A DNA stretch of 64,000 nucleotides from Helianthus annuus (Eukaryota; Streptophyta; Magnoliopsida; Asterales; Asteraceae). Under the pieces are notes generated by a model. The model ran no database searches, was not told the DNA's origin, and saw nothing but the letters and a program-made list of their open reading frames with translations. The stretch is taken from contig NC_035443.2 of NCBI RefSeq assembly GCF_002127325.2, forward strand, positions 124,534,703 through 124,598,702, read 5' to 3'. Below are positions 34,511-46,480 of the stretch, piece after piece. Positions within the stretch are counted from its first letter, which is position 1; each line of letters opens with the position of its first letter. The position numbers and the translations under genes are program-made.

Positions 34511-35497
34511 GAGTCGAGAGTCCGATTTAGTCCAGATTCCATCGAAAAATGTGTAAAAACTGAAGAACGGTTGAAAACATATGAAAAAGTGTTGAAATCT
34601 ATCATAACCTTGTTGAAAAGTGTGAAAATCCTTTAGATCTGGAACCAATCTTGATCAAATGTTGCTCCACAATAGTTGCGTAAGTGAACCAAACGGAATC
34701 CACCTTCAAGTGGTCCAAATCAGTCGATTTCGAGGAAAAAGTTAGTGTTTGTGTGTGATTTTGATGAAGAAGATGATGTAGAAGTGTTTAGAGATGAAGA
34801 TTGTACAAGATTTGAGAAGAAATGCTTACAAAATAGCCTTGAATCGCGATTGAGAGTGAATGAGAACGTGTGAGCGGATAAGAGTGTCAAATCAGAGAAT
34901 GAGGGGTGTACGGCGGTATTTATAGTGGAGGTGCGAGGTTTAAGTTGATGCGCGAGATGGCAGCGTTCGGATGGTTATCCGGGTTGATTGGTCATCTGGT
35001 CGGATAGTCATCCAGGCGGATAGTCATTTGAGCGGATGTCCATTCGGACGGCTGTGTTCGAGCATGTTGGTTTTACAACTTTGTTTCGATTGATAAGTAT
35101 TGCGTTGCGTTTAATCGAGTTGCGAGTGAGCGTTTGAACGTTTAAGCGTTGCGTTGATAACCAAATAACATTAAACAATTAATCACACAATTAACACACA
35201 TAATATAAACTAAATACATAAAGTAAATCCGCGTTTCGAGTCTGCGTTGAGTTTGTGTTGCGATAGCGTTTAGTCTAAACAAGCGATGTGACATGCGATA
35301 AAATGCGTGTAGGTGATAAGCGTTATAAACAGCGTTAAATGCGATAACTGTGTTTTGAATAAGCGTTGTAATATGCGTTTAAATTGCGTTGAAAAATATA
35401 GTTTAAACCCTTAGCGTTAATCGAATCCCAAGAGTACAAGCGGTTACGAAACGAAATGACAACGATAAGTAATGATCCGAAAAGTCAGGTTGTTACA
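34511..35497 (-). repeat. Element A 5' LTR, upstream piece
   Basis: After the GAGTC duplication the A LTR resumes. TATTTATA at 34917-34924 is the TATA box (minus sense). More CGGATG/CATCCG units at 34968-35055, then a GCGTT-rich stretch (35095-35420) with roughly 20 copies of GCGTT or GCGAT. Ends TGTTACA at 35497. Confidence 0.8.
34917..34924 (-). promoter_or_regulatory. TATA box of element A LTR
   Basis: Minus strand CCACTATAAATACCGCC. Confidence 0.65.
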
Positions 35498-36074
35498 CTT
35501 AGCATGTCCATATTTACTTTTGCAGGTGTGGGTATACATCCCCACCACCTTACATACTAAACAAATACCCGTACTGGGATGGCGTACTGTCATTATATAA
35601 GACGTTGGCAAACTACTTATTATGAGCGTATTTTACTATTGGGCAACCCATACTAGGATGGCTCACCACGGTTTCCCCAGCCTGAATACCCCACTACGTA
35701 TCCATGGATCTAGAAGACCCCAATGCCCATGCATGTATAATACATCACATTAATTTATTTATTAGGTTTGCGTGTGTTACGTGCCTTACATGGTCTGAAC
35801 ACCTCCTTCACATCACATGTATTTATTACACAAACATATATCACAATTTTGGGAAAACAAACACGATACAAACCTATTTAACAGTTGCTAAACAGCTTCT
35901 ATTACGACCGGGTACTATCTCAGAGTCCTGACTAGGTTAGGCAATGGTACACCTTACTAGTCATTATAATGGTTGGATATTGGTTAGCGATGTCTTGTTT
36001 AAGTATGGTTGATCAGTCAACGCCTAACTAAGGCTATACTACCCAATACCCACCCCTGATAATAACTCTAGTAC

Positions 36075-36141
<67 letters not shown>

Positions 36142-36780
36142 TAATTACTAAAAAATAATAAATAACTAAACATAAATTTAAACGAGAGAATACCTTAAAA
36201 CTATCTACGACAATTTGATATAGAGTCTCCCTACTCAAGCTCCTACTCGTGCTCCTAAAACGACTACTAACAATACCCAACGAGGTATCGTATGCTCAGT
36301 ATTCTCTACACTAGAGCGTTCCCAAAAATAAACTTATAATTCTGACTCAAGTGTACGGTCTGTATTTATAACCGAAGGCAAGTAGCTCAATTCTTTCTTT
36401 CAGGGAGGTGATGTGGGATAGATTGACGAGTGTGGGTGCTTGCTTCTTTTGAAATGTTGTGTTTTAAATATTATTATTATAATTAATTCAGCTGCTTCAC
36501 TTGTTTTGTCTCGTATAACTTTTAAAATATAACATTTTATAAAACGACGAATATGTCATTGGGACGAGCTCATTTTTATCTACGTTTAAACCTAAGCTTC
36601 CTTAAAAACGGAGTGGGGCCAAATATAATATATATTAGTATATAATATATTTTATTATTAATATTAAATGGTCTCCTACAATAAGCTAAGGCTCGTCTAG
36701 ATATCTCATATTTCAAATGGCATCTTACTCGTTACTTATTCATTCGACAACAAATGGAGAAATATTAGTTTTATATATGT
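35498..36780 (-). repeat. Unassigned retroelement DNA, possibly the 3' LTR of the copia remnant
   Basis: No ORF beyond a microsatellite artefact. A TATTTATAA box (minus sense TTATAAATACAG) near 36362-36370 and its position just downstream of the copia third ORF suggest LTR sequence. I could not find a second copy or clear termini in the window. Confidence 0.35.
36076..36139. repeat. (AAT)n microsatellite
   Basis: About 21 uninterrupted AAT units, then ATGATAATT. Confidence 0.97.
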
Positions 36781-38710
36781 TTATTTGTCTACAAATTGAG
36801 TGTTACAATTTGCTGATAGAAGCTTTCTGAGGTTATCACTACTACTCTCCCCCTTTTTGGCATCCTCTGCAGGATATCGGGGTGTTGGAGCAGTGCATGT
36901 AGCTTGAAGGAGATAATCTTTTATGGCTTGAATTTCAGCTTGTGTGTCATTGAACCTTGCTTCAACCATATTTTTGATCATTTCCATGTGAATATTGTGG
37001 GTGATCTGCAGACTGCTTCTGTAGTTGAAGATAAGCTTGGGCATGGAACCAAACTTTTTTCTGCAAGTTCTGCATTTGTTGGAGGTGGAGTAGAGTTTTG
37101 TATCAATATCTACATCTTATCTTTTATCTCAGCCACTGAAGATTCTAAATTGGATTCTCTATCCATCAATTCTTTATATCTTAAGTCATCACCTAAACTA
37201 ATAGGATCACCTGAATTTGAACTAGATGCCCCTTTTTCTTGGTACTGGGTATTTCCAACTATTATATAGAGTGTAATATTGTAGACTCAACAGATGTTGC
37301 CTTCAAGGAGGTCTTAGGAATGTAACTATGGTCCAACTGTGAGACTGTTGTCTGTATAATTGTAGTACTTGCCTCTCTTGAAAAATCTTCAAGTGTCTCA
37401 TGAGACACAAGAGATATAGCGTCCTCTGCTTGTGGGCTAGCACTGATTCCTGGACTTGCCCTGGTCACTTTTTGGGGTAAACTCTCAGTGATTTGGTGTT
37501 AAGAGGAACTAGGTTTGTGCAAATCAGGGTTATCAAGTGCATCAAGCAATGGTTTTATGGTGGATAATATAAGTGTGGTGGGTGGTGTATAAAGAGAAGC
37601 AGCCTTAGGAGAGGGGCTTGAGAAGAAATGCTCAAGTGAGTCATCCCCCTCTTGATGTGGGTCCCCTGTGCTTACAACACAATCCTTTTGTGAGGATATG
37701 TGAGGAGATTAGATAGGTTGAGATGTTTCCATCTGTTGTGAGGAAGTAACGACATATATTTGCTTCTTTTGTGATACAGCAGGCTGCTCTGGCACCTCAT
37801 CTTCCATAGTTATCTTTTTTGGTGTTTTCTTTTTGGATTTGGGCTTGTGGATGGAAGTGGTCCTTTTGGAAATGGCTGGTGTGTGTTCCATAGTACTAGG
37901 TTGGGTACTGTGGCCATAAGGAGCAATGGGCTCTGCAACAGATATTGTAATATCTGATGTTGTGTTTTCTAAAACATTTTCATCACCCACATTTTCTTGA
38001 CCCTTAGTCATCATGTGGGTGAATGTTTCATTTAAAAGACTTTTCATTTGAAGAGCCTCGCCCCTTGCAAAAATGTTTTGTGCCAAGACCCTTCGTAAAA
38101 GACATCTTAAAAGTCGAGGGTATAAGATAAAGGCTTTGGGTTTGCCCTCTTTCTTAACTTTTACATTTATAACCATGTCAAGAAACAAAGTATTTGATAA
38201 TTTAAAGTTTGCATTTGTTAAAATAGCATATCTTAAATACTATGTTTTAAAAGGAATTTCATTATAAGCAGTAGTTTTTGGTGATAGACATATGAGTATG
38301 GTATGGAAGAAAATTTTCATAGCAGGCGGAAAATTGGGTTTAAAAAATGTTGCGCCTACCGTCTGTGCATCATACCCCCTCTCTATGAATTCATGATGAA
38401 GATCAGGTTTTTAAAAAGTTTCATTACCTGTCTCATTGTTTAATGTAGATGTACTTGAAATCAACTCTTGTGTGATCTTAACAACAACACCGTTGACTTT
38501 TGAGATGATGGTGAAAGGCTTTTAATTATGAAGTAACATCATAATTTACCCAAAACTCTTCGGATTTTGTAAATGGATGGGGGCATTAGTGGTAAGAATA
38601 TGATATTTGGACGAAGTGATAATGTCGATGATTGAGTTAAACCTTGTATTTGCAGAAGTTTTTACAAGATATGGGAGACAGTTATGGGGTGGTTTCATGA
38701 TAAGAGCCAT
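36781..38710 (-). pseudogene. Third ORF downstream of copia pol (SIRE/Maximus-like), broken
   Basis: From ATG at 38710 (MALIMKPPHNCLPYLVKT) the frame gives NSIIDIITSSKYHIL, then FFHTILICLSPKTTAYNEIP, KEGKPKAFILYPRLLRCLL, and a lysine-rich stretch KPKSKKKTPKKITMEDE, with a stop at 37709. Four in-frame stops lie between 38710 and 38188. Further downstream, shifted, are a helical ARFNDTQAEIQAIKDYLLQ and KKGESSSDNLRKLL. The segment order pol, gap, this ORF is that of SIRE/Maximus-type copia elements, in which the third ORF is often called envelope-like. I see no signal peptide or clear membrane segment in what remains, so no function is claimed. Confidence 0.5.
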
Positions 38711-39464
38711 TGTGAAATTAGGTCAAATCTTTTAATAATGTTTTGAATAGATAATCTTTTGATTAAGAAATGAAAAAATTTTAGAAAATCTTTGAGTAGA
38801 TGATCTTTCTGGTTGTTTTGTAGAGAGAAAATTTTGAAATTTTAGATTTTATCGCACTGGTAAAGATAAACTCTGTTTGGTTAGGGATTTTCAGCAGTGG
38901 TGATGACGTGTCCAACGGTTACCTTTTTGGTGACGTGGCAGGTTTTTATTTGTTAAGGAAAAGCTTTGTCTCATAAAACCCTTTTATAAAGAATGATAAG
39001 GTCTGTTTTCAAAATATCTGTTTGAAACCTCTATTGTGCTCAACAGATATTTGAGTGACCAAATCAGAGGTTTGATCATCTATTTGACTTTTTGGTCAAC
39101 CAATGGATAGAAACCCATGTTTGAAACCTCTGTTGGATTAACAGAGTTTTGAAATGAGAACACTGGTTAGTTTTGCAAGAATAGTGGTGATGTTTGACTT
39201 TTATAGTCAAATAATGGATAAAGAATCAGTGGTTATCTGCATGAACAGTGGTTAAACTCCTTTGAATAGAGTTTTGGTGATAGCAGTGGTTATCTGCTCA
39301 TATGGTTATCTGCATGAACAGTTCTAAACCACTAAAACAAATGTTTAACTCCTTTGAATAGAGTTTTGTTTTTGTTGATCTTATCAATCTTTTCTTGGTT
39401 TTAAGAATAGCATTTTTTTTTCAGACTAACATTTTAATGTTTTAATTCAAGAGAACTGAGAAAT
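38711..39464 (-). other. Spacer between copia pol and third ORF
   Basis: Noncoding. Carries direct repeats of CAGTGGTTATCTGC-like sequence at about 39226-39310 and a repeated ACTCCTTTGAATAGAGTTTT at 39256 and 39349. Confidence 0.55.
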
Positions 39465-40013
39465 ACTTTGAGTCTCTGTTTAACATCACAATTCTAGATA
39501 TCAAGCTTTCAAAAGTAGATGTATCCAATGCTTTTGTGAACACGTCTGCTAACTGATCTTCAGTGCGAACATGATGAAGTGAAATCAATCTCTTTTTGTA
39601 ACAATCTCTTACAAAATGATGACAAATGTCAATGTCCTTTGTTTTTTAATGTGACACTCGGTTCTTGATAATTTTTTCAGCTGCTTGACTATCCAAAATT
39701 AATGGTGCATTTAGAGAGTTATATCAAAATCAAGCAATTGATTTTAAAGCCACATGAGTTGTGAAGTGCAACTTCCAGCAACTATATACTCTACCTCTGT
39801 TGTAGAATTAGAGACTGTTGTTTGCTTTTTGCTTTGCCATGAGACCAAGGCATTTCCTAGGAATTGGCATACTCCTGATGTTGACTTCCTTGTTTTGTGA
39901 TAACCAGTAAAGTCCACTATCAGAGAAACCTGAAAACTCAATATTTCCATTAGCTGGTTACTAATGTGCATAAAATACAACATATAGATTGTATAAATAC
40001 GGTGTAAAATCAA
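39465..40013 (-). pseudogene. Ty1/copia Pol C-terminus (RNase H), broken
   Basis: Minus strand from 40013: DFTGYHKTRKSTSGVCQFLG and ALVSWQSKKQTTVSNSTTE, the conserved copia RNase H block, then EVEYIVAGSCTSQLMWL. After a frameshift near 39745 it continues with ILDSQAAEKIIKNRVSH, a stop, TKDIDICHHFVRDCYKK and EDQLADVFTKALDT, the usual copia Pol end. RT and everything upstream are missing; the break is near 40020. Would have degraded the RNA strand during reverse transcription. Confidence 0.9.
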
Positions 40014-40019
40014 CTTTTT

Positions 40020-40250
40020 CGGTACTTATGTTGGAAAAAACGTGTTTCTTTGTTCCTTTTTAATTTACAGGGTCAAAAGAGCTTAAATGTGCAAAAGGAG
40101 CAAAATAACAGCAAAAACCAACATAAATACAAAGAAGGAGGATTGACACAACTCGCCAAGCCCCAATCCACATCCAAACCAACAAAATAGCAAGATCAGA
40201 AGACCTGATACGGGGCTGTGTCAACCAGACAGGGGCTGTGTCTAAGACTC
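40020..40250. mobile_element. Short fragment with CACGGGGCCGTG-type motif, probably Tat/Athila-related
   Basis: Contains GATACGGGGCTGTGTCAACC and GACAGGGGCTGTGTC, the motif that is frequent at 49540-50635. No ORF. A 15-bp direct repeat GACTCTCTTTCAAAA at about 40246 and 40308 marks the join to element II. Confidence 0.4.
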
Positions 40251-40259
40251 TCTTTCAAA

Positions 40260-42074
40260 ATTTCTCTCACATACATATTTCAAACATATAAACTTGCACT
40301 AACTTAGACTCTCTTTCAAAATCAAAACGATTTTCCAATCTGATGAACCACTTTAAGGTTTGATCAAAAATAACCAGTTTTAAAACAAACTCCCCCTCAA
40401 ATTATATTCATCATGTTTAGCACTCAGAATTTTGAAAATCAGCATTTCAATATTAGTTGTCGAAAATCTTTTTGGATTTTCTAAAACTTTATGCTAAAAC
40501 ACACTGAAAATCTTTTTGGATTTTGTAATAAAGAAACATGAAATGCAGTAAAGAAATATTTACAAACAATGTTTTTGTGAGTTCGTGTAAGAGGATCATA
40601 TCAGTTTTTGAGATAAGTCACCAACACCGTTAAGCTTCATTTCATTTTAAGTTCTAAACAATTCACTTAGATTGTCAGTATATTGGTCCACTTAAATTTT
40701 CACACAAAATTCAAATGATCCGAGATACGATGTTAATGTTTTAAGCTCTTGAACTTATCCGTGTGTCCCACTACTTGAATATACTCCCGTATCCAGATCC
40801 CAATATTCAGTCTTACAGGTGAGTATACCACAGATGATATCTGTTCAGGGGTTAAATGTGAGGGCCGTGAGAGCTCAGGTCGATACTTCCGTATACGCAG
40901 AGAGATGACGGCTTCGACTTTTGGTGTGTCCCCTTTAGAGGATCTTTTGATTTCAACAGCAGCGACTATCAATTTTATTGTTTCATCAGCTTGCTGAGGG
41001 CGATGCTATGTTTCAAGCATTTGCGAAAAGTATTATCCGGGGACTAGATCAGTACTTCCATACAGCAGAAGTCCCGGGATAATACCCCAGATATCACTGA
41101 GCATAAAGACCTAGTATCTCAGAATAAGGGACCTTTCAAACAAGATTTTAGGGGTTACCTATATATCAAAGAAGTTGTTACCCACAGAATAAGCAAGTTT
41201 GAATTCTTAGGTTTATATCTCGTCACAATCTACTAAATGCGCAAAAACCTACTGGCATATCCGCAGTGAGATTGTTTATCACACTTTTAACTTTCCAATT
41301 ATTTAGCATGTTGTGACAGTCCACTGATGTACTATCATTTCCTCTTTTCTCAACAAAACTCATTTTTTATTTTTATCATGTTTTTGGCTTTTTCAAATTT
41401 TCTAATGTTTTTGGATTTTCTGAAATTGTCTACTCCCCCTAAAATGCAAACACATTAAAGAAATTTGAAAACTATCTAAGATCTCGACCCACTTGAAGAA
41501 GATTCTACACAAACTGTACAGAAACATACCAACCGATATCAAATCGCCTCAATTCGTCATTCACTAGGCATAAACAATCTGAACTCCCCCTTTCACAAAC
41601 CATTTTCTAATTTAGATTTCAAAACACTTAAGTTTGTTTTAATCAAAATGATTTTTCCGGAAAATGAGTTTGTTAAGATAAAACCACTTGTAGGTTTATC
41701 ACTTTGTTAAAATTGGGTATATGGTTCATCATCTTGTTCTTTGTATTATCATGAGATGTAAATCAAGTACAAATTAATGTCCCTGATTTACCATTTTGCA
41801 ATTAAGCAACCTGTACCAATTGTACAAATAACCAAACAATACAACTTGTATGTATATCTGAACAATTACCCACTGTAGGAATGTTACGTCTACATTTACC
41901 AATCAGGATGCCGATTCCTGCTTCGCACTTACCAACCTGGAAGCTCCGGCGTAGTCCTTTTATCTGTAAAAATTCAAACACTTTCAAAGACTTCTTCATA
42001 CAAACTCATTAAACATGAATGATGCAGATTCCTGATCCACGATATAAACTTGGGATCTCCGGCAAGTCAGGATT
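40260..42074 (-). other. Element II 3' noncoding module
   Basis: Aligns with element I 1640-3255. The 40690-41350 core is ~95% identical by eye, including GTATACGGAAGTATCGACCT (40880-40899 region) and the inverted repeat near 41036-41078. Purine tracts at about 40391, 41432 and 41584 (minus AGGGGGAGT). Two copies of a CCGGAG / AAGTCAGGATTT segment at 41899-41960 and 42020-42075 show a local duplication. Confidence 0.75.
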
Positions 42075-45000
42075 TTACTCAAAGAAAATGTCCACCGAAG
42101 CCTGACTAGTCTTGGGTGATTTCAATTCAGATTTTGTTGGGGTGTAAGTTGCTTTCTTTTTAGCGTAGAAATCCTTTACCCCTTTCACCTTCCCATCGAC
42201 CATCTTTCCGAAAATCTTCTTTACTTTCCCACTAAATGCTTTCTCAACATCAAAATTATCCTTTTCAGAATAAACTTGATTTGAATTTTCAGTCTTTCCA
42301 ACTTTTCTTTTAAAATTCTCAGTCCTTAATGGTGGAAAGTTCTCATCATCCATTGAAGGAACTGAGTTTTCATCGCTCTCATCAAATTGTGGTTCCCCTG
42401 ATTTTGTGGAATCAGATTCATCGCCAGATTTTACTTCAGATTTCTTAACAACCCATTTTTGGTTGTCAAGTTTCACACTTCGTATGTAAAATATCTTCGA
42501 ACATTCACCAACTTCAAATGTTGAATTTTTGAAAACTTTAAATTTTTCAGTTGGTGGTTTAGTTTTATCAACAATGACTTCTTTTAGTTTTCCAAAAACT
42601 CCCTGTTTTGTCTTGGTTGATTTAGAACAATTCCATGCAATGTGTCCAACTTCATTGCATCTAAAACAGGTTCTGGTTTCTTTTCTCTGAACTTCATTCT
42701 GCTTTTTCTCAGCTAGGAATTCTTGATTTGATTGTCTCCAAAATGAGCTCTTCTTCTCTTCCTCAGCAGATGGACCTGAAACAAATTTTGTATTTGTTTT
42801 AGAAACCTTTTCATTTTTATAGTTTTCTGGTGGAATAAAACCTAATCCTTTCTTTTTGTAGTTACGATTTTGGTTAGGTTTCTTTTGAGAACCAGAACCA
42901 GAATTGTAACTCTTTTTCTTGTTTAACCTTTGTTGAACACATGAGGTGTAAAGTTTAGGTTTACCATTAAGATTTAAATCTTTTATTTCAGAAATATTAA
43001 TTTCTGTAAGTTTGAAAACCTTTTTAATCAATTCATTTTTAACACCTCTTATTGGAAACTCTTTATCAAAATATAATTTGTCAGGATCATTCAAAGTATA
43101 CACAACTTCAAATGTTTTATCATTCAAATTAGATTTTGACAACAAAAACTCTTTACTGTAAACCCGTTTTCCCAATGATTTTGAACTCTTTTCGGACGAA
43201 TTTGAACTCCCGACTGACTGACACGAACTTTCGGACTCGGACTTTGACTCTGACTCCTCATCCTTATCCAACACCTGATCGACCACTCTTTTTATCAGTT
43301 CGGACTCATGATCTGTGTCAGACGCTGTGAACGTGACGTCAATATTGTCTGGTAAAACATCGGTTATCTCGGATTCTAACTTAATATTGACCGCCTGTTT
43401 TAGTTCTTCCTCGTTAGTTTTTCTAGACGAGTACCCTTCCCAAATCGGAGGCGGACACTTATTATAACAGACACCCTGTTTCTTACCAGTATCCTTTTTC
43501 TTCTTTGACGTTGTTTCTTCGCCTTTAAACGCTTCAAATCCTTCAACTGTTGGATAAATTCTATCGATTATGTAGTCACAACCTTTGTAACTTCGCAGCA
43601 ATCTTCTGATTCTTTCATTCTCAGCTGCTTCACTATCCAACTCTTTCTTCCACTTTGCACATTCTTCTATGTACAAGTTGATCTCTTTCTGCTTTGTCAT
43701 CATGGTAGCATTCATCATCTTCAAAACTTTCTCTCTTTCAGAGTTAGTCTTTTCAAGACTATTCACATGTTTGTTCAATACATCATACAACTTTTTCAAA
43801 TTCTTTACATCAAACAACAACTGTTCTTTCAACTTTTCTAACTCACTAAACCTCTCATCTTTTTCTATACATTGTTTACAAGACTCTAAGCAAGTAAGAC
43901 AAGGTTTTGTGATTTCAATGATCTTCTCGACTTCAACTATCTTTTCAACTTCCATAATCTTCTCAATCACTTTGACTTCTTTCATTTCCTTTGCAGCTTT
44001 CCTTTCTTTCAGTTTCTTTAATTTTTCTGCAAAATAAAATTCAAAAGTGTCTGAAGATAAATGCGTTTTTCCAAGATTTATCTGTTCCATCTCTTCATCA
44101 CTATCACTTGTTTCTGATGAACTGTTTTCAGATGAAACAGATCCTTCATCTTCACTTTTCTCTTCATCAGATAACACTTCCATCCATTCCTTCAGCATTT
44201 CTGGCTTTCGAATAATATGTGCAATAAACGCTTGAACATTTGAATCAGCTGGAATAAACTTGTCCCAGCTAAAACCTTCAGCCATTTTCTCATCATCTTG
44301 ATCAACGATGCCATAATAAGCTTTCCTGTTTGCATCCTCGATCATTCTTCCATGTGCCGTTGGAGCTTCTTTTTGTTGATGCGGTTGGTGAGTGATTTGC
44401 TGATAAATGGATTTCCTATAATAATCATTTTTTCCAGACGTCTCCTTCACTCCTCTCGGCTCCTGATTCTTGCACTCTCTTTTAAAGTGACCTTTCTCCC
44501 TGCAACGAAAACAGACAACTTTAGATTTATCAAATCCTGGATTAGAAAGTTTGCATCCAAGAAGTCATTTCTTCCTGTAATCAATCTAAACTTTTCTGCT
44601 CTCCTCAAAACACTAGCTAATGCCCATTTAATACCCATTAGTTCTAGCTCCTCTGCATCGATTTGGTCATAATCTTCCTTTGTGAGCATCGGATTGCCAA
44701 TTCTTCCGGCAATCAACCCTTCATAAGACTCTAATGCAGTGACCTATAATCCCATATGATGCTTTACAACTTCTTCAGAATAATTTTGACCATTTTGAAG
44801 ATGTAGAGCTACATTACACTGAATTGAATGCCCATTTCCAGCAGATGCACTTTGAACACTTGGAGGATTTACCATTGAGAACCTACTACTGTTAACTTAT
44901 CCTTGACTGCTTGGTTCAGATTGATTTCCAGCACTAAATGCAGTTTGTATCTTTGGACTGGCTTCAACAGTTTGAACATTTCCTTTATAGTACAATTTAA

Positions 45001-45742
45001 TATCTTGTTGATGAGTTGAACTATTCATTCTAGAAATTTTCTGCTGCTCCAAATCCCGTGCCTCCAGCTTCTCGATTAACTGTGCAATCGATAACCTGCT
45101 AAACTGTCCGGAATTCTTCAATATCATCAAATATGTACCCCATTCCTTTTGTGGTAATGCATCAGCAAGCTTTTCAACCCATTTTGCTGGGATTTTTGTA
45201 ATCTTCAACTGTGACATAGTGCGTACAAGATGACAATATCTGTCAATAAGAATCTTTGTTGTTTCACCAGGCATGCACGTAAACAGTTCAAACTCCTTTT
45301 TCAACAAAGCTGCTTTACTTTGTAGCATTTCAGTGCTTCCCTCAAATTTCTTTTTAAGAGCTTCCCATATAGAATAAGCATTTTCATCATGTTGAAGCAA
45401 CACAAATATATCCTCTTGAACTGCTTGTTGTAACAGATTTATCATCATTTTTTCTGCTTTGTAACTTTCTCTCTCTTGCTTAGTGAACTCTGAAATGATT
45501 TTACCAACACCCACTGAATTCCTTGGCCTTTCGTATTCAGTTTCAATGCTCTCCCAAGCTTTTAGATGATTCGCCTGAACCCAATTCTCAAACCGTTTCT
45601 TCCATCCGTGATATTCCTCAATTCCCATAAGTTTCGGGGGTTTTTGCATTGTTCCGGTTTCCATTTCCATTGTCATGGTCTTAGTAATGTCGAATGGACT
45701 AGTCGGAGTTGTAGCAAACGCGTTGTAAAATTCAGTATCCAT
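42075..45742 (-). pseudogene. Element II Gag, long coiled-coil CCHC protein, lightly broken
   Basis: Starts MDTEFYNAFATTPTSPFD at 45742. UBN2-like region with HGWKKRFENWVQ and ALPQKEWGTYLM. In-frame stops at 44897-44899 and near 44744, and a frameshift near 44550 inside the first knuckle (CFRCREKGHFKREC across two frames). From 44450 to 42075 the frame is open for 791 residues. It holds an acidic region, a coiled coil (about 43900-43600), KKQGVCYNKCPPPIWEGY, a Ser/Lys/Glu run, and the second knuckle CFRCNEVGHIAWNC. It ends QASVDIFFE. The open part is the longest ORF in the window. Gag role: particle formation and RNA binding. Confidence 0.85.
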
Positions 45743-46466
45743 CTTTCATTGCACGTTGTTCAAACACAAACACCTTGGAGCGAAATCAGGGATCTGAGTT
45801 TACTTAAAAGCGAAATCAGGAATGCCTTATGATCGAAATAGGGTTTGTGGACCTTGGAGCGAAATCAGAATGGTCATATGAGCGAAATAGGGTTTGATGA
45901 CATTAAGAGCGAAATCTGAAGTGTCATATGAACGAAATTATGTCTCTTGGATGTCCTTATGATCGAAATAGGTCACTTGGTGGTCACAAAAGCGAAATAT
46001 GGTTTCTTGAGTTGACACAAAAGCGAAATTAGGTCTTATGGGTGGTCACAAAAGCGAAATATGGTTTCTTGAGTTGACACAAAAGCGAAATTAGGTCTTA
46101 TGGGTGGTCACAAAAGTGAAATAGGGTTTCTTGAGTGGTCATAAAAGCGAAACCAGGTCTTGTTGGTGGTCACAAAAGCGAAATAGGGTCTTATGGATGT
46201 CCTTATGAGCGAAACCCTTATGATCACAAGAGCGAAATCACTGGTTGTCCGTAAGAGCAAAACTTGTTCGGAGGGTATTTTGGTCCATTTTTAATTCGTA
46301 TTTCAGTGTCAAACTTTCAGGGATTTGTCTATATCCAATAACACACAGTCTGTGAAATTTTGAGCTAATTTTGACCGGTAAATTTTTCTGAAATGAAGAA
46401 AGAAGGTGTAGAAATAAGAATTTATGATGAAATTCAGCAAATCTCTGTAGAACTCCTCCTCCTGAA
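45743..46466 (-). repeat. Element II leader with AGCGAAAT motif array
   Basis: About 20 copies of (A/G)(A/T)(G/T)CGAAA(T/C) between 45777 and 46262. A 62-bp unit (GGTGGTCACAAAAGCGAAAT...) begins at 45979, 46041 and 46103. Minus-strand leader between PBS and gag, as in element I. Confidence 0.88.
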
Positions 46467-46478
46467 GCTCTGATACAA
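46467..46478 (-). other. Element II primer binding site, one mismatch
   Basis: GCTCTGATACAA on plus; differs from the initiator-Met complement by one base (A for C at the second-to-last position). Confidence 0.8.
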
Positions 46479-46480
46479 CT

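Larger units (their letters stand above)
29552..35497 (-). mobile_element. Ty3/gypsy element A: leader and 5' LTR only
   Basis: Minus strand. The LTR (29979-31214 plus 34511-35497, about 2.2 kb) has termini TGTAACAACCTG at 35497 and TGTCACAC at 29979. The PBS lies at 29965-29976 and a ~390-bp leader follows to 29552, where element B interrupts. No gag or pol of A is in the window. The LTR is split by a solo LTR. The 3' part of A should lie left of the window. Confidence 0.75.

Noticed and set aside
36068..36280. 70-codon ORF with a long isoleucine run
   Set aside because: Artefact of the AAT microsatellite read on the minus strand.
43669..44037. Plus-strand hydrophobic ORF in element II
   Set aside because: Antisense of the Gag coiled coil, the same cause.
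42075..44450. Host CCHC protein or transcription factor
   Set aside because: Such annotations exist for similar proteins, but LTR, PBS, leader and 3' module around it show that it is a retrotransposon Gag.
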